From Monilinia fructicola (lineage: Eukaryota; Ascomycota; Leotiomycetes; Helotiales; Sclerotiniaceae), in contig VICG01000004.1 of assembly GCA_008692225.1 (NCBI GenBank), positions 3,267,001 to 3,331,000 of the forward strand: a DNA stretch of 64,000 bases, written 5' to 3'. The notes beneath the pieces were generated by a model, which saw only the letters and a list, made by a program, of their open reading frames with translations, was not told the DNA's origin and did not search any database. Numbering within the stretch: the first letter of the stretch is position 1; every line of letters begins with the position of its first letter. The translations under genes and the position numbers were made by a program. Below are positions 23,367 to 35,055 of this stretch, one piece after another.

Positions 23367-26300
23367 TTTGCTACTACAAGTATTCATTTCGATGGCAAAC
23401 TTCACCACGCTTGGGCAAAACGTCCATCATATATTCTCCGCGTTTACTCAATCCGTGATCACTCATGAGTATTGCAAGTTATACTTCCTTTACAAGCATT
23501 GATGTCATCTACAATCTTGCCAAAAAATTAAGAATACACCCGATCTACAGCGCCAAGTATACGTAGATTATCATTATGCCATCAATTTACCTGAAACTCG
23601 GACACTTTGATTGTTTGCGCGTATCCGAGGAATTTGCCGTTTTTGACTATTCATCTATATTCTCACTCTTCTCGTTTTGATATTTTGGCTTACCTGAATA
23701 TTCTTTATCTCACTATACGATAGAAAATGAACTCCAAGGTGCAGAAGAACTTGTGCTTTGAGTATTTCGTTTGGACATCGTCTTAAGCAGGACATGTTTA
23801 GCACCCAAGAATTGGTTCATTCTGAATATCACTTGATCCAGTGTAATTGGATTTCAATCCCATCATATATATGAGTTACAATGAGGCGAAAATGCTTTGT
23901 AGTGTGTAATAATGGTATATTACAGAGGTCATGGTCGGTGAGATGTTCATTGGTATATCTATTGATAGAGCACTGTAGAGCAATTTTTCAAAGTATATAA
24001 ATTAAACGACCATACCTGGAATGATTATATCGCTAGATTTAATGGGGACCATATTCGAGATTCACAAAACCACCTTGACAACAGCTTTTTCATGGACATG
24101 AGTTTCCAAACAAAATTCAAGCTCATCCCCTCAACGCGAAAGCTCATCCTTTATGCCCCATTTTCATCGATGACAACAACCCGAAAACAACCATGATCAT
24201 GATACCACAGTATCTCTCACAATTCGACTCGAACAATATAAGAAACTTCAAAATAGCAAAACAGTTCCACCAGCCCAAGGACAGGTATAATCTATCCAAG
24301 TGTACAATTCCCCCCCAATGAAGAATAGGAGAGCCGGATTGTGTTTCAACCTTGGAGGCATTACTGCAGTGCACCACCTAACGCACCGTCCAAACGGTCT
24401 TCCCCTGTTTGTTAGCATTGCTAAAAGGAGATTTTCGCTTATATAGTGGTGAAGAAGAGGGATTGAATGAATGCGAGTAAAGTGGTCCGGTTGTGCAGTC
24501 ATGTTATATGATGGCATAGTACGATATTTGTCAGTAAACAAGCATCAGGCTCATCGACCTGCAACCTACTATTTTCTTAGAGTACTTTAAAATTTCATGA
24601 GGGAATGAATATATGAGCAATTGATTACCATGCGAAGAGATCGAATTGGCAAATCTGCATGCATCATCTAACATCTATCAACGTCCATACAACTCCCAGC
24701 GATCATCTCCAGGGCAACAAAGGTCCCAAATCCGCTGGACAAAGATGCCCAAGTTCGAACATTATCCCTCTATGATCCTATGCATCTCGTCTAAAAAGGA
24801 GTATCAAGAGTGCCCTCAGCCCGGCTAATCCGATGCCATTCATTAACCTACACACCATAAAACTCGAAACATCGCAAGAACACAAGTAGAGTTTTCCACT
24901 CATTATCTATTGATGAACCGACTTCCACCTCAAAACCCCAACCAAACCTCACGATCAATCAACAAGTACTTTTGCTGGATCATTTCACATTCCAACTTCG
25001 CGCCCCGTCTATTCCCCACCATGAACTAGCCATTCTAGAACAGGAGACCTTACAACCACAACTGCGATCAAAGGTTGATATCATATTAATAACTCCAGTA
25101 TCATACGCCTGTTTGTCGCTCAACGCTATGCACCTTTGTCTTTTCAACAACTACACTCGTATCTCATCCAGTCCGAGGTTCATTCTCGAGATACAGAGAG
25201 AATCTCTGGTAATTAACTTGTTACTATCACCTATTATCTTGGGGTCGGTCGTATTATCTTTATTTTTGGAAATGAATTCCTTTTTTGCATCTACATCTAT
25301 CTTCATCTTGATCTTTATCCTCCCCTCCTCCCCTCCTACACACTCATCACCCCCAACCCCCCCAAACCCCTGACCCCCAAAGTCCCATCCCATCATCCAT
25401 CGCCCACCAGATCCTACGCCTAACCCCCAATTCTCAATCTCCAATAATAAATTAAAAATCCATCAATCACAACCGCAACTACCTGGTACATATTTCACGC
25501 CCCCTCCTCAGATCCACACTCAAGTGCAAGTCCAAGCCTTAAAGTAAGAACTGAAGAGAATCATGGCAAGTATTCGCGTCTGAAAACGTAATCAGAGAGT
25601 AATCTTTAGTTGCGAAGTTGTATCTTGAAAGGAAAAGGGGAATTGGGCGCGGAAATTGTCCTGCATTATATCTATCGATCGTTTCCTTCAATTTTCCCCC
25701 AATAGGATGTTGATTCATCACTTTGTAATGAATGACCTTCGCGATCAATGTATCGACTAATGAGTAAATCACTCGTATGAATCGAATAAACCACTTCCTA
25801 AGCCACGGTATGCATGGAAGGGCACGACAGGCAAAGTCGTGGAATGAGATATAGTAGGGTGTAATTATTAAAACACTAATGAAATCAAATATTCATATCA
25901 AATAAATTACCCACCTACTTACCTACCTACCTAGCTAGTAAGTAAGTATACTCAAGTTTGATACTTGATAAAATCATCGAAATATAAACAAATGGCAACT
26001 ATAGGGAAGACAAGGCAAAGGCAGTTACTTCTCTCTCGGTTGGGAAAGGAGATGAGAGGGGATGGTTGTGGTTTATAATTATTTTATATTTTACAATTTA
26101 CAATTTACACTTTATCCTGCTTGATATATCATCATGGCAAATGTGGACGAGAATGCGAATGCGATTAAAAATGATCATATTTATATGGGATGTTATATAG
26201 ATTCCCGCCCTGCGCCAACAAATCCAACTTCATATAAACGTCTGGAGTTGCAGAGATACAGTGCGCATCAAGTAACAATCATAGATTTTCATATGGAAAG

Positions 26301-26679
26301 ACACGCGTTTTATACCCTGTTCTGATCTCAATACCACACCTCGATTATCCATTGATCAATTACTATTCGTAGCGAACCCTTTAGATGAAGATGAAACCTG
26401 AACTCCCATATATTGATAACTCAGGCCCAAACCAAAACCAAAACCATGACCCCGACCCCGACCCAAATCGATATCAAGATCTCAAAACAATTCCCTTCAT
26501 CATTCCAGTCCGCCTTAGTCCTAACCACTTGTTCATTGTTGTAACCGCATCAATTGGTATCGTAGAAAATCTCATAGTACTCATCAAGCACCCCACCCGT
26601 ACAAGTAAAGTCCCCAACCCACAAGGGCCATAACCCTTCGACTCCACACCACCATCCATAACTTCCATGCAAGGCGAGT

Positions 26680-27727
26680 TTATCGAATTACCCCATCCCC
26701 TTCAACCTTCGTTCCAGGTGGTGGACCCACTGGTGCTTGATAAACATCATCCCCACCTCTCGTATAAGCATTTGGCGGCTGTTGTAATTCAATCCCGCCT
26801 TGTTGTCCATGATGTCCATAGTATCCATCATTACTGTTAAATGTATTGCCCGTTTGTTGTGGTGGGATTGGTCCCGCCTGAGTGTACATTGGAGGAGGGG
26901 GTCCATAGTTATAGGTTCCGGGTTGATTGTGTTGGTCATATGGAGGTGGTTTAGCCATCCAACCAGTACCATACATTGGTTGAATTCCTTGACGACGGCG
27001 GCGACGAGAGTTCATGCAACTAGTGAGACTTGTCAGCAGGTTTGAACTTTGCATGGTACAGTAGGATGTGACTTGGTATATGCAAAGCATGCAGGTACAG
27101 TAAATTCATAAGTGAACCTGTAAACCCATGCCAGTCACCCATATTAGAGATAGAAATTTACACTTACGATAATGCAAAAGCCAACAAAAGAAATCCAACA
27201 ATTATGAGAACTAATACAACCCATCGTCCCCAACTACCCCATGTTGAATAACAATTTCCATATCGATCGCATCTGTAAGCCATTTTATTAGTCGTTTGCC
27301 TTCGGTTCTCGTCTCTCGATAGTTGCTTAGTTTATTCGAATTAAATATGATGATTATGATTATGGAAATGCTTCCTAAATATCACTTGATATGTGATTTT
27401 GGGTATGGATTTCCAATAGCTGTGATTCCAGGTTGTTGTTGTTGTTGTTGTTGTTGATGTTGATGTTGATGATGATGATAATGATAACAGAGAAATGATC
27501 GCAGACGGTATTATTGATTCTTGATGTTTAAGACTCTTCTCATCCGCATCCAACAACAAAGAAAATCAAAAAGGTTAGACAAAAAAAAGAAAGAGGACAG
27601 GAATAAGAATGGTTGATTATAAGAGAAAGGAATGAAAATTGACTCACCGATAATCATTATCATCATCATAATCATAAGCATTGGGATTGCTTTGCCTTTT
27701 GGTAATCACCTGTCCAAGCACAGCCAT
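26680..27727 (-). CDS. RCR-family protein (chitin synthesis regulation / Congo red resistance)
   Basis: Three exons, 27648-27727, 27168-27272 and 26680-27019, give 174 residues. All phases agree, and the donors are GTGAGT and GTAAGT. Introns are 375 and 148 bases, the first being long for this window. The order is a short Asp/Tyr-rich N-terminus (MAVLGQVITKRQ, then an acidic run), a Cys/Tyr/Trp segment (CDRYGNCYSTWGSWGRW), one transmembrane helix at about residues 44-62, a basic cluster (SRRRRRQG) and the conserved QPMYGTGWM word, then a Pro/Gln/Tyr-rich tail with PPPY motifs. This is the Rcr1/Rcr2 pattern. In yeast those proteins act in endosome-vacuole trafficking of plasma membrane proteins and chitin deposition through ubiquitin ligase binding at PY motifs. 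That role is inferred here. Confidence 0.87.
27434..27482. repeat. TTG then TTGATG / GAT repeats
   Basis: A TTG trinucleotide run followed by TTGATG and GAT units. It lies inside the first intron of the RCR gene. Confidence 0.85.
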
Positions 27728-27988
27728 GATTCTATTCTTCCCGATGTCAAATGTGGAAAATTAAGCGTATTGCAGCTGGGTTTATGTATGTATGGTGCCC
27801 AGGTGTTACCGGGAAGAGCTTGAGGTTTTGTTGATTTGATTGAAATCCTGTAGTATTTTTATCTTGATAAAGAGGGAGTACGCGGCGATGTGATCAATAG
27901 AACATGGGATGAACCCGACTTGTTGGAAGTGAATTTTTGTGGGGTGCAGTAGTCTGCAGTGATAGGATGAAATAGGACGAAGAGGATT

Positions 27989-28078
27989 GATGATGTTGAT
28001 GATGTTGATGATGTTGATGATGTTGATGATGTTGATGATGTTGATGATGTTGATGATGTTGATGATGTTGATGATGTT
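27989..28078. repeat. GATGATGTT 9-bp repeat, about 10 copies
   Basis: Ten near-perfect copies of GATGATGTT, drifting into GATGTTG, TTCTTG and TCGTTG units up to about 28200. It begins about 260 bases upstream of the RCR ATG, in its promoter or leader. Confidence 0.93.
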
Positions 28079-28310
28079 GTTGATGTTGGTGATGTTGATG
28101 CTGGCGATGCTGGTGAGGATGATGTTTTTGGTGATGCTGTTCTTGCTGTTGTTCTTGTTCTTGTTCTTGTCCTTGTCCTTGTCGTCGTTGTCGTTGTCGT
28201 GAAGAGAACTATTCTAGTATTCTATGGTGAAGGAGAGAATACTATCATAGCAATAGTAGATGGTTGTTTCTCTTGACTTTCCTTAGGTCCCAAGTCTTAT
28301 TACTATTAGA

Positions 28311-28368
28311 TTGAGGTTGAGGTTGAGGTTGAAAGGGAGAGGGAGAGGGAGAGGGAAAGGGAAAGGAA
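28311..28368. repeat. GAGGTT and GAGGGA purine repeats
   Basis: Several GAGGTT units are followed by GAGGGA and GGGAAA units. Confidence 0.8.
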
Positions 28369-28777
28369 GGGAGTAGAAAAAGAATCAATAGAGTATATCG
28401 GATGTAAGGTATATGAAAAGGGAAGTGTAAGTAGACAGGTAGATGCCAGATCTCTCTTCTCCTCCTCCTACTTTATTACTGTAATAAATAAGTGATATTC
28501 CAAAAATGTGGTGGCTGTTTTGAGGCTATGTCAAGATGCTTTTTCCCAGTTGGATTGATCTATCCCTGCTTAACCTGATGGAGTTGATGATGCCGATGTC
28601 TACGGAGTACACAGGATGAGAATGGTTACCCTCTATTGTTTATGATGATTGATGTGATGATGGATGATCAATTGTGTGGCTTGTGAATGAAGCCTCCAGC
28701 TAACTTTTATGTTGTTGGCCTGGCCTTGTCTTGTCTTGTCTCGTCTTGTCTTGAACATTCTAGATGATGAGAGAAGA

Positions 28778-28811
28778 GACACACACACGCACACACACGC
28801 ACACACACACA
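28778..28811. repeat. ACACACGC microsatellite
   Basis: An AC-rich tract with periodic ACGC interruptions. Confidence 0.85.
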
Positions 28812-28951
28812 TGCAGACTCAGTACAGAGGATACCAAGATATTCGCTGGCGCCAAGTCTTGGGAACCATAATCTTGGGAGGTATCTCAATTCAAATTCAA
28901 ATTGATGTAACCTTACAAGCAACTTTCCTCTTTTCTTTCCCTTGTCGAGTA

Positions 28952-29028
28952 GATGGTAGGTAGTAGGTAGTAGGTAGAGGGAGGAGGGAGGAGGGAGGAG
29001 GGAGGAGGGAGGAGGAGGGAGGAGGTCC
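28952..29028. repeat. GTAGGTA and GGAGGAG purine repeats
   Basis: GTAGGTA units pass into a GGGAGGA tract of about 50 bases. Confidence 0.85.
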
Positions 29029-29221
29029 AGTAGTAAGAGTACTACCTAGGTAGGTAGTAAATAATTAATAAGTAGTGCCTAGTCGGTGATTAGCACTGGT
29101 AGATCCATGGATCTCAATGAGCGAGAATACAATACCCGAGATCCTCATATGGTGATTGATATTCATGCCAATGCTAATGTTGATTCTCTTACCTAGTATC
29201 CTCTTGTTTATATTCATATAT

Positions 29222-29345
29222 ATTATACTTGTTATTATACTTGTTATTATACTTGTTATTATACTTTATACTTGTTATTATCTTCTTATTATACTTATTA
29301 TTATACTCATTATTATACTCATTATTATAATTACTCATTACTATA
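29222..29345. repeat. ATTATACTTGTT 12-bp repeat
   Basis: Copies of ATTATACTTGTT with drift towards ATTATACTCATT at the right end. Confidence 0.85.
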
Positions 29346-29521
29346 TCTACTGTTATACCTACTCATTATTATACTTTACTCATCATTCATCATTATAAAC
29401 ATGTTGAAGACTTCCAATATCATACATAAGGTTATTACATCACACTACATCACATCACTCAACTTGCTCTTGATACCCTTAATTCATATATTGGATACGA
29501 TAATTACATCAACATCCATAC

Positions 29522-29630
29522 ATCCAATCCACCCATCCATCCATCCATCCATCCATCCATACATTTATACATTTATACATCCATACATCCAATCCACCCA
29601 CCCATCCATCCATCCATCCATCCATACATC
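29522..29630. repeat. CATC / CATA tetranucleotide repeats
   Basis: Two blocks of CATC repeats are separated by CATTTATA and CATACATC units. Confidence 0.9.
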
Positions 29631-31396
29631 AGTTCATCTCATATTCTCCTATGCATTCACATCAAATCTTTTCTCCCGCCATCACCCAAGCTCAAATCCA
29701 TCAAAATTCTTACCCAATCACGAATCTAATCAATCTCCATTTTATCTAATGACTACTGTATTAAAATCTATATCAAAGCCCTGCCTGCCTGTCTGTCTGT
29801 CTGCCTGTCTATTCAATACAGTACCAATTCCCCCCTCCCCCAAATATTTTTTTTAACTTTTTACAAGAAATTCAAACAGTACAGTACGCAATTCATCACG
29901 TGTTGAATATCTTGATCTCATCCCCCCGACCCCCCAAGGATAATATTTTTCTTCAATCACACCCCCCCCTCGCCAATCCATCCAATGAATTCCCTCAATC
30001 CCCAAGGGATTCATGTAAGCCATGGGGATCCATGCCCGGTGCCAACGCATCAAACGTGCGGACTGTGCTTTTATTTCCAAAAGGCCGTTGCCAGCGAAGC
30101 ATGCGCGATGCAGCTTGTTTTGCCTTATGGTATGAAGTGTCAGGTCTCCCTCCCTTTTTTTTCTTCTCTCCCACATCTTCCTTTCCTACAATCTTTTCCT
30201 CCTTGCTTCAATTCCTGGCTTCAATTCCTGGGGAAACTCAACCTCCTTTCGAGATCCTGCCCTTTGACCCCATTGCGAACCGGCGGAAAACCAAAGTTGA
30301 TTTTGGTTGCGATGCACAGAGGGTGCACCGAGGAAAATATGATACGCAGTATGGAATATGACCGAGACACTGGGATGATCTCGCAGACATTCGTATTCGC
30401 CTCGAACGTCCTCACAGAACTTTCAATTGTTTACAAAACTCGACTCGAGGTTGGAAATACTTTATGCGTGGACGTCATCCAGCCGAGATGATACGCGCAA
30501 TCGAAGATGTTACCGTACCAAGAAAGCTTCGAAATAAAGTTCAAGTCCGACATGCCACTGAGAATATTCCTCTCGTGGACGAATACTACATGGGATGCAT
30601 AGCGCATGTGCAGTGAGTGAGTGGTACTCGGCCATTTTTTCTCGGAGCCCTCCTTTCGAGACGAGCGTGGATGCCCGGTACGAAGCTTCGGTCCCATTTC
30701 ACATCACTCGTATCTTTGCCAAGATACACCGTTGGCATGACGCATCATCAGACACAAAACCTACACGCAAAGATGTTTGAATATCTTCCGGGAGTCCCAC
30801 TTTCTCAAACGGCAGGACGATCGAACACAATACAAACATACACGGGGAAATGGAGCAACAATAGAGTATTCGTGAAAACACCACAGGGCATCCAGGCGTA
30901 AAGTATGAATGTTTTAAATACAGTATTTCCTATCCGACCATCTCAACATATGGTACCCACCACCTCATTTACCAACGGGCACCCTCCAACACAAAGGACT
31001 TCGACCCCACAATTCAACAAAAAGCAGAGGGTCGTAAAGTCGTCTCATCGTAGCAGACATGGCGCATCTCATCAAGAAGAATACAAGGAAATTTGATACA
31101 TTTCTGTCCTGCTGTTCCGCTCACAGCATATCGAAAACCAGACGTCGAGAGATCCCTCACGAATGGAGAGGGAAAGATTTGAAAATAATTATAGGTGGTT
31201 GCTGTGAGCCGAGGAGATATATTCGTGGTCTTGGTCTGCGAAGACCATTTTCGGAATTCGATCATTTATCATCCCATCTTTTCGCCATTGCATGTCGTTG
31301 ATCATCGTTAAATATTCGGAAAATTTCGCACCCTTCATACTCCAAACTTTCAAAGCAAGATGTACTTGTTTCTTCGATCATCCATCTCCCATCTGC

Positions 31397-32326
31397 TTAC
31401 TTATTCGCCCTCGCAACCAACCACTGCAAAACGGCATCCAGATTCGTCTCTTCTTTGGCACTGATACCGTAACAGCTCACCTCTCTATTTCCTACACTCT
31501 TTAAATCCAATCTCTCAATCAACTCATCCACACTCAACTTATTTTCCAAATCGGACTTATTTCCCAAGACTAGAAGAGGTATTCCTTGCAAGACTGGCTT
31601 TTCTAAAAGCAAATGAAGCTCATCTTTAGCGATGGGTAAGGCATCGGGATCGGCAGAATCGACAATAAATACAATAGCATTTACGCCGCGGCAATATCGC
31701 TCCCACATGGAACGAAAGCGGGGTTGACCACCAAGATCCCAACATTTGAGAGTGACGTGACCTTTTTGAACGCGCGCTTCATATTGAAGCCAACAGTAGG
31801 AATGGAGCTATGAGTGGAAGTCAAATGTGGTCAGCTCGGAATGGTTGCGCAACGTGGGGTCCACGAATCTGCGAACCCCGCTTCGATGAAATAGAGGTTA
31901 CGATAGGAAGATTTGTATAGGTTGTCTTGGATGGGAAGGAAAGGAATTATCGTACTCAAGTGTAAATTCTCCGCCCTATATATTAACATGATGGTCAGTG
32001 TTTGCGCCAAAGGTAAGAGCTTGCATATGAGCCAAAAAAAAGAAGAATAAGTGAAAGGGGAGCTTACCGCCAGTACTCTCAACAAAGAAGTCTTTCCCGC
32101 ATTTTGCAAACCGATCATCGTAATATCCATTTCGGTAGCCCTAATCAACAGGTTTTGAGGTTAGTTGATGAGAAGCCGGATGATAGATGGAAAAATGACA
32201 TTTGGAAGGTTGGGTTGAACACGCAGATGTGCACCAGATTATTGTCTTTCATCACGATAAATTGTCATGAACATACCAGAAAAGTCGCAGCAACCAATCG
32301 TACACTCGTCTGAATATGCTTGCCAT
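31397..32326 (-). CDS. ARL8: ARF-like small GTPase ARL8, with apparent 2-base insertion
   Basis: Small GTPase of lysosome/vacuole and endosome positioning. Four exons are read: 32277-32326, 32068-32140, 31956-31975 and 31397-31807, with donors GTATGT, GTAAGC and GTACGA. The product starts [17 protein letters not shown], the N-terminal amphipathic helix typical of ARL8, rather than a Gly-2 myristoylation site. The P-loop GLQNAGKTS is at residues 27-35, then [18 protein letters not shown] (switch I), [12 protein letters not shown] (switch II), NKSD and [16 protein letters not shown]. Between NMKR and VQKGHVTL the frame shifts. The CG run at 31771-31777 carries two bases more than the conserved protein allows. 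Without them the product would be about 183 residues, the normal length. A sequencing or assembly error is likely, because all other parts are perfectly conserved. Confidence 0.87.
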
Positions 32327-32787
32327 TGTATTCAGTTGCCCTTGCACTTGTTTGTCAATTATTATTATTATTTCGATGGAAGCTCTGAAGCAGCTTTTGG
32401 TGATTTGCAAGGCTGTACGAGATACAGTCAGGTAGGTAGGTGGTGATGGTGGTGGTGGTGGTGGTGAGTGAGGGAGTGAGGTTTCTGGAGAAGAGTGAAG
32501 ATACAAGATTGCAGGGTTGAAGCCGGCAAAAGAAGTAAGAGATGCAGTTATTGTGCAGCCGCAGACCGTTTTTTTTTCCGTCAGCAAGCCAATGATCATC
32601 AGATAGGTAGCTACCAAACCAGATACAGCACAGTAAACAGTATTTGCAAATTGAATAATTCTCCCCGTGATGGTTTGATCCTTTTTGTACTCGATGAATG
32701 AAAAAGTGAATGGTGGGCGGTGGAGGATGGAGGATGGAGGATGGTTGATGGATGAACGAAGTTGAGTGTAGATGGGTAGTTTTGAAT

Positions 32788-32930
32788 GTAGTTGGAAGAT
32801 GGAAAATGGGAAATGGGAAATGGGAAATGGTAGATGGTAGATGGTAGATAGGAAACGGGAAACGGGAAACGGGAGACGGTAAATGGTAAATGGTAAATGG
32901 TAAATGGTGAATGGTGAATGGTAACTGTAT
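32788..32930. repeat. Drifting 7-bp minisatellite
   Basis: About 20 heptamers whose consensus changes in blocks: GGGAAAT, then GGTAGAT, then GGGAAAC, then GGTAAAT, then GGTGAAT. It lies about 460-600 bases upstream of the ARL8 ATG. Confidence 0.9.
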
Positions 32931-33196
32931 GGATGGCGGGATAGATTTCTTGCTTGCAAGGGAAATGGTTCAATGTGACGGTGAAGGGTAAAAAGGTCGA
33001 GCGAGGGAGCGGGTAGTAGTCAGTAGGTAGAACTAAGTACAGAGAGTAAGTAGCTTAGCACAAATCGGTTCAAGCGCTTGTGGGGATACAAGACTCCTTC
33101 GGTAAGGGTAATGACAGAACTAGTAAGATTTGGTTGATTGTGACTGTGACTGTGATTGTGATTGTGATGGTTGATTGTGCTTAGGTGGGCGATAAG

Positions 33197-33235
33197 TAGA
33201 GTCAAGTAGAGTAGAGTAGAGTAGAGCAGAGCAGA
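33197..33235. repeat. GTAGA / GCAGA pentanucleotide repeat
   Basis: A GTAGA run drifting into GCAGA units. Confidence 0.85.
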
Positions 33236-34079
33236 GTATATAGCAGCGAAAGCATCAGGCTTTGGATCGATTTGATAACGAATCTGTTGTGTGTTGTGTG
33301 TATTTGGAGGTTGGAATCACAACAGGAGGAAGATGAGGTGATGGTGATGGATGATGATGATGGGTGGTCTTTGGACTATGGGTGGATGGATATGGATATG
33401 ATTGTATGTATGTATCTAGTATGTATGATTGTATGTACGGATGAATGTATGTATATATGTATATATGTAGGACTAATAGATTGGGCTGTTGGGTTGTGGT
33501 AATACAATCAATAACAAGAATCTAAGAAAGTGGGCGAGTAGATGTGATGGATGCGTAATGGATATATATATATGTATGTCTGTTGATTGAATTATATATA
33601 TATATATTATATATAACGATAGTTGAACGAATGAATGGATGAATCAATAGATGTCCATGAGTGTCAATGAACAAAAGCAGAGGAAGAAGTAGTAGAAGAA
33701 GATGGACTATGTTCAAAGATATCCCCAGTCAATGAATATCAAAGTATAGGACTTTGACCTAATACTTGAGGTAATAGAGTAATTTGGAATGGAGTAATGG
33801 CATAACTACGGACTGGTAAACAAAACGAACAAAATATATATTATTGATCATGAAGCAGCTCTAATAGATAGATTTAAGACAACGTTGAAACCCTTTTCTA
33901 CCTATCACCAGTTGTACTCGAGTAGAAGCAATGAGAACAACCTACTACCTAGGTAAGTATACATCTTGAGCTAGCTATAGAAGAATATATTCGTACTAGG
34001 TATAGTTTAGAAGTGCCTACCTATGGTTATATAAGTAAGAGTTCTAAAACTTATTACTCGAGTATATACCTAATGTTTC

Positions 34080-34146
34080 CCTACATCCTTTTATATAAAC
34101 TAAAAATATTAAATAAATATTTAAATTATAAATCTCTTTAACTAAG

Positions 34147-34182
<36 letters not shown>

Positions 34183-34745
34183 CTAATAATTATTAATATC
34201 TATATAAAAAATACCTTATTCTAAACTTTTTAAGAAAAAAAAATAGCCTAATATTAAAATTATAGAAACATTTATATAACGTTTTTTTCTATATAAAATA
34301 AGTAAAGTTTTAAAAGATATATGCTTTTTAATTTTAAATATATAATTTTTTAAATTAAATAAAAATAAAATAAAAATAAAAATAAAAATAAAATAAAAAT
34401 AAGTTTATCTTCTTAAAGGATTTAAATAATTTTTTATATTTCTATAATTATTAGAGATTTTAAGAATTAAAGAGATAAAGGGTTTTAATAGAAAACCGCT
34501 TAGTATACTATAAATAAGTGGATTTTAAAAATTTCTTATAAGAAATAATATTAAATTTAATAATATTTAAGTTAAGAAAATATCTATCTATATATAATAA
34601 TAGGATGATTTTTTAATTCTTTTTAAGATTACATAGATACTTATACTATTCATAATAGTTAATAGTAATTAAAACCTATAAATATATTTATTATTTAAAA
34701 GTTAAAACTTAAATTAAATCTTTCGTTCTATAAAGAAGAAAAGAA
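34080..34745. other. AT-rich island, probable RIP-mutated relic
   Basis: About 670 bases with almost no G or C, including a long TA tract at about 34150-34180 and AAAAT repeats near 34362-34402. It resembles the AT-rich block at the right of the window and ends sharply about 310 bases before the RPA2 ATG. No coding potential is seen. It is probably an old transposon remnant mutated by RIP. Confidence 0.6.
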
Positions 34746-35055
34746 CAAAACAAAATAGCCTCGGCGTCAAAATTACCTATCCACCTCGTTGCCTGAATGC
34801 TACGATAAGATACCATCTGATTATATAATCAAAATATTTTTGTAACTTTTTTTTTCTGCCGCAGTTTATCAATGCCGCTCATTTGACATCAACAAATTCT
34901 TCGAGTAGTTATTTTTGCCCATGAATTGAAGGTTTGGATTTGATCGTGAGTACTCCATTCTAATTCAACCTCTTATTCTCTTATTCTTCCATTGTCCTGA
35001 ATGGACTGTCGTTATATAGAATACTTTGAGCTAACCAATTGTTCTCAGCTTCATC
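34746..35055 (+). promoter_or_regulatory. RPA2 promoter and leader region
   Basis: About 310 bases of normal composition between the AT-rich island and the RPA2 ATG. The context ATCATGG at 35053-35059 gives a reasonable start. Confidence 0.45.

Larger units (their letters stand above)
20539..26679. other. Long gene-poor spacer with many simple repeats
   Basis: About 6.1 kb with no supportable gene. Frames are short, mostly lack an ATG and often lie over simple repeats. The first part (to about 21.4 kb) probably includes the leader and promoter of the fibroin-3-like gene. Main repeat tracts are listed separately. Tract-rich sequence such as CTCACTCC near 22145-22200 and TACC/TAGC near 25910-25945 is also present. 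Confidence 0.55.
27728..31396. other. Microsatellite-dense spacer
   Basis: No supportable gene in about 3.7 kb between the RCR gene start and the ARL8 stop. The stretch to about 29.65 kb is dominated by simple repeats. The stretch from 29.7 to 31.4 kb has overlapping frames on both strands (for example 29900-30361 plus) with no recognisable domain. Confidence 0.5.
32327..34079. other. Intergenic, ARL8 promoter side, repeat-rich
   Basis: No gene is seen. Simple and minisatellite repeats are common: GGT units near 32440-32465, a 7-bp drifting array at 32788-32930, TGTGAT units near 33138-33168, GTAGA units near 33197-33235, and a TATATG/AT tract near 33561-33613. Confidence 0.55.

Noticed and set aside
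28000..28080. CRISPR-like spaced repeats
   Set aside because: The repeats are contiguous without unique spacers, and the organism is a fungus.
27987..28202. ORF encoding a Met/Leu repeat
   Set aside because: Translation of the 9-bp GATGATGTT array. Not a gene.
29900..30361. 153-codon plus-strand ORF
   Set aside because: No domain, several overlapping frames of equal length on both strands, and F-run low complexity. Not supportable.
32252..32973. Long minus-strand ORFs with YHLPFTIY repeats upstream of ARL8
   Set aside because: Most of the frame is the 7-bp minisatellite. Only the last part is the real ARL8 first exon.
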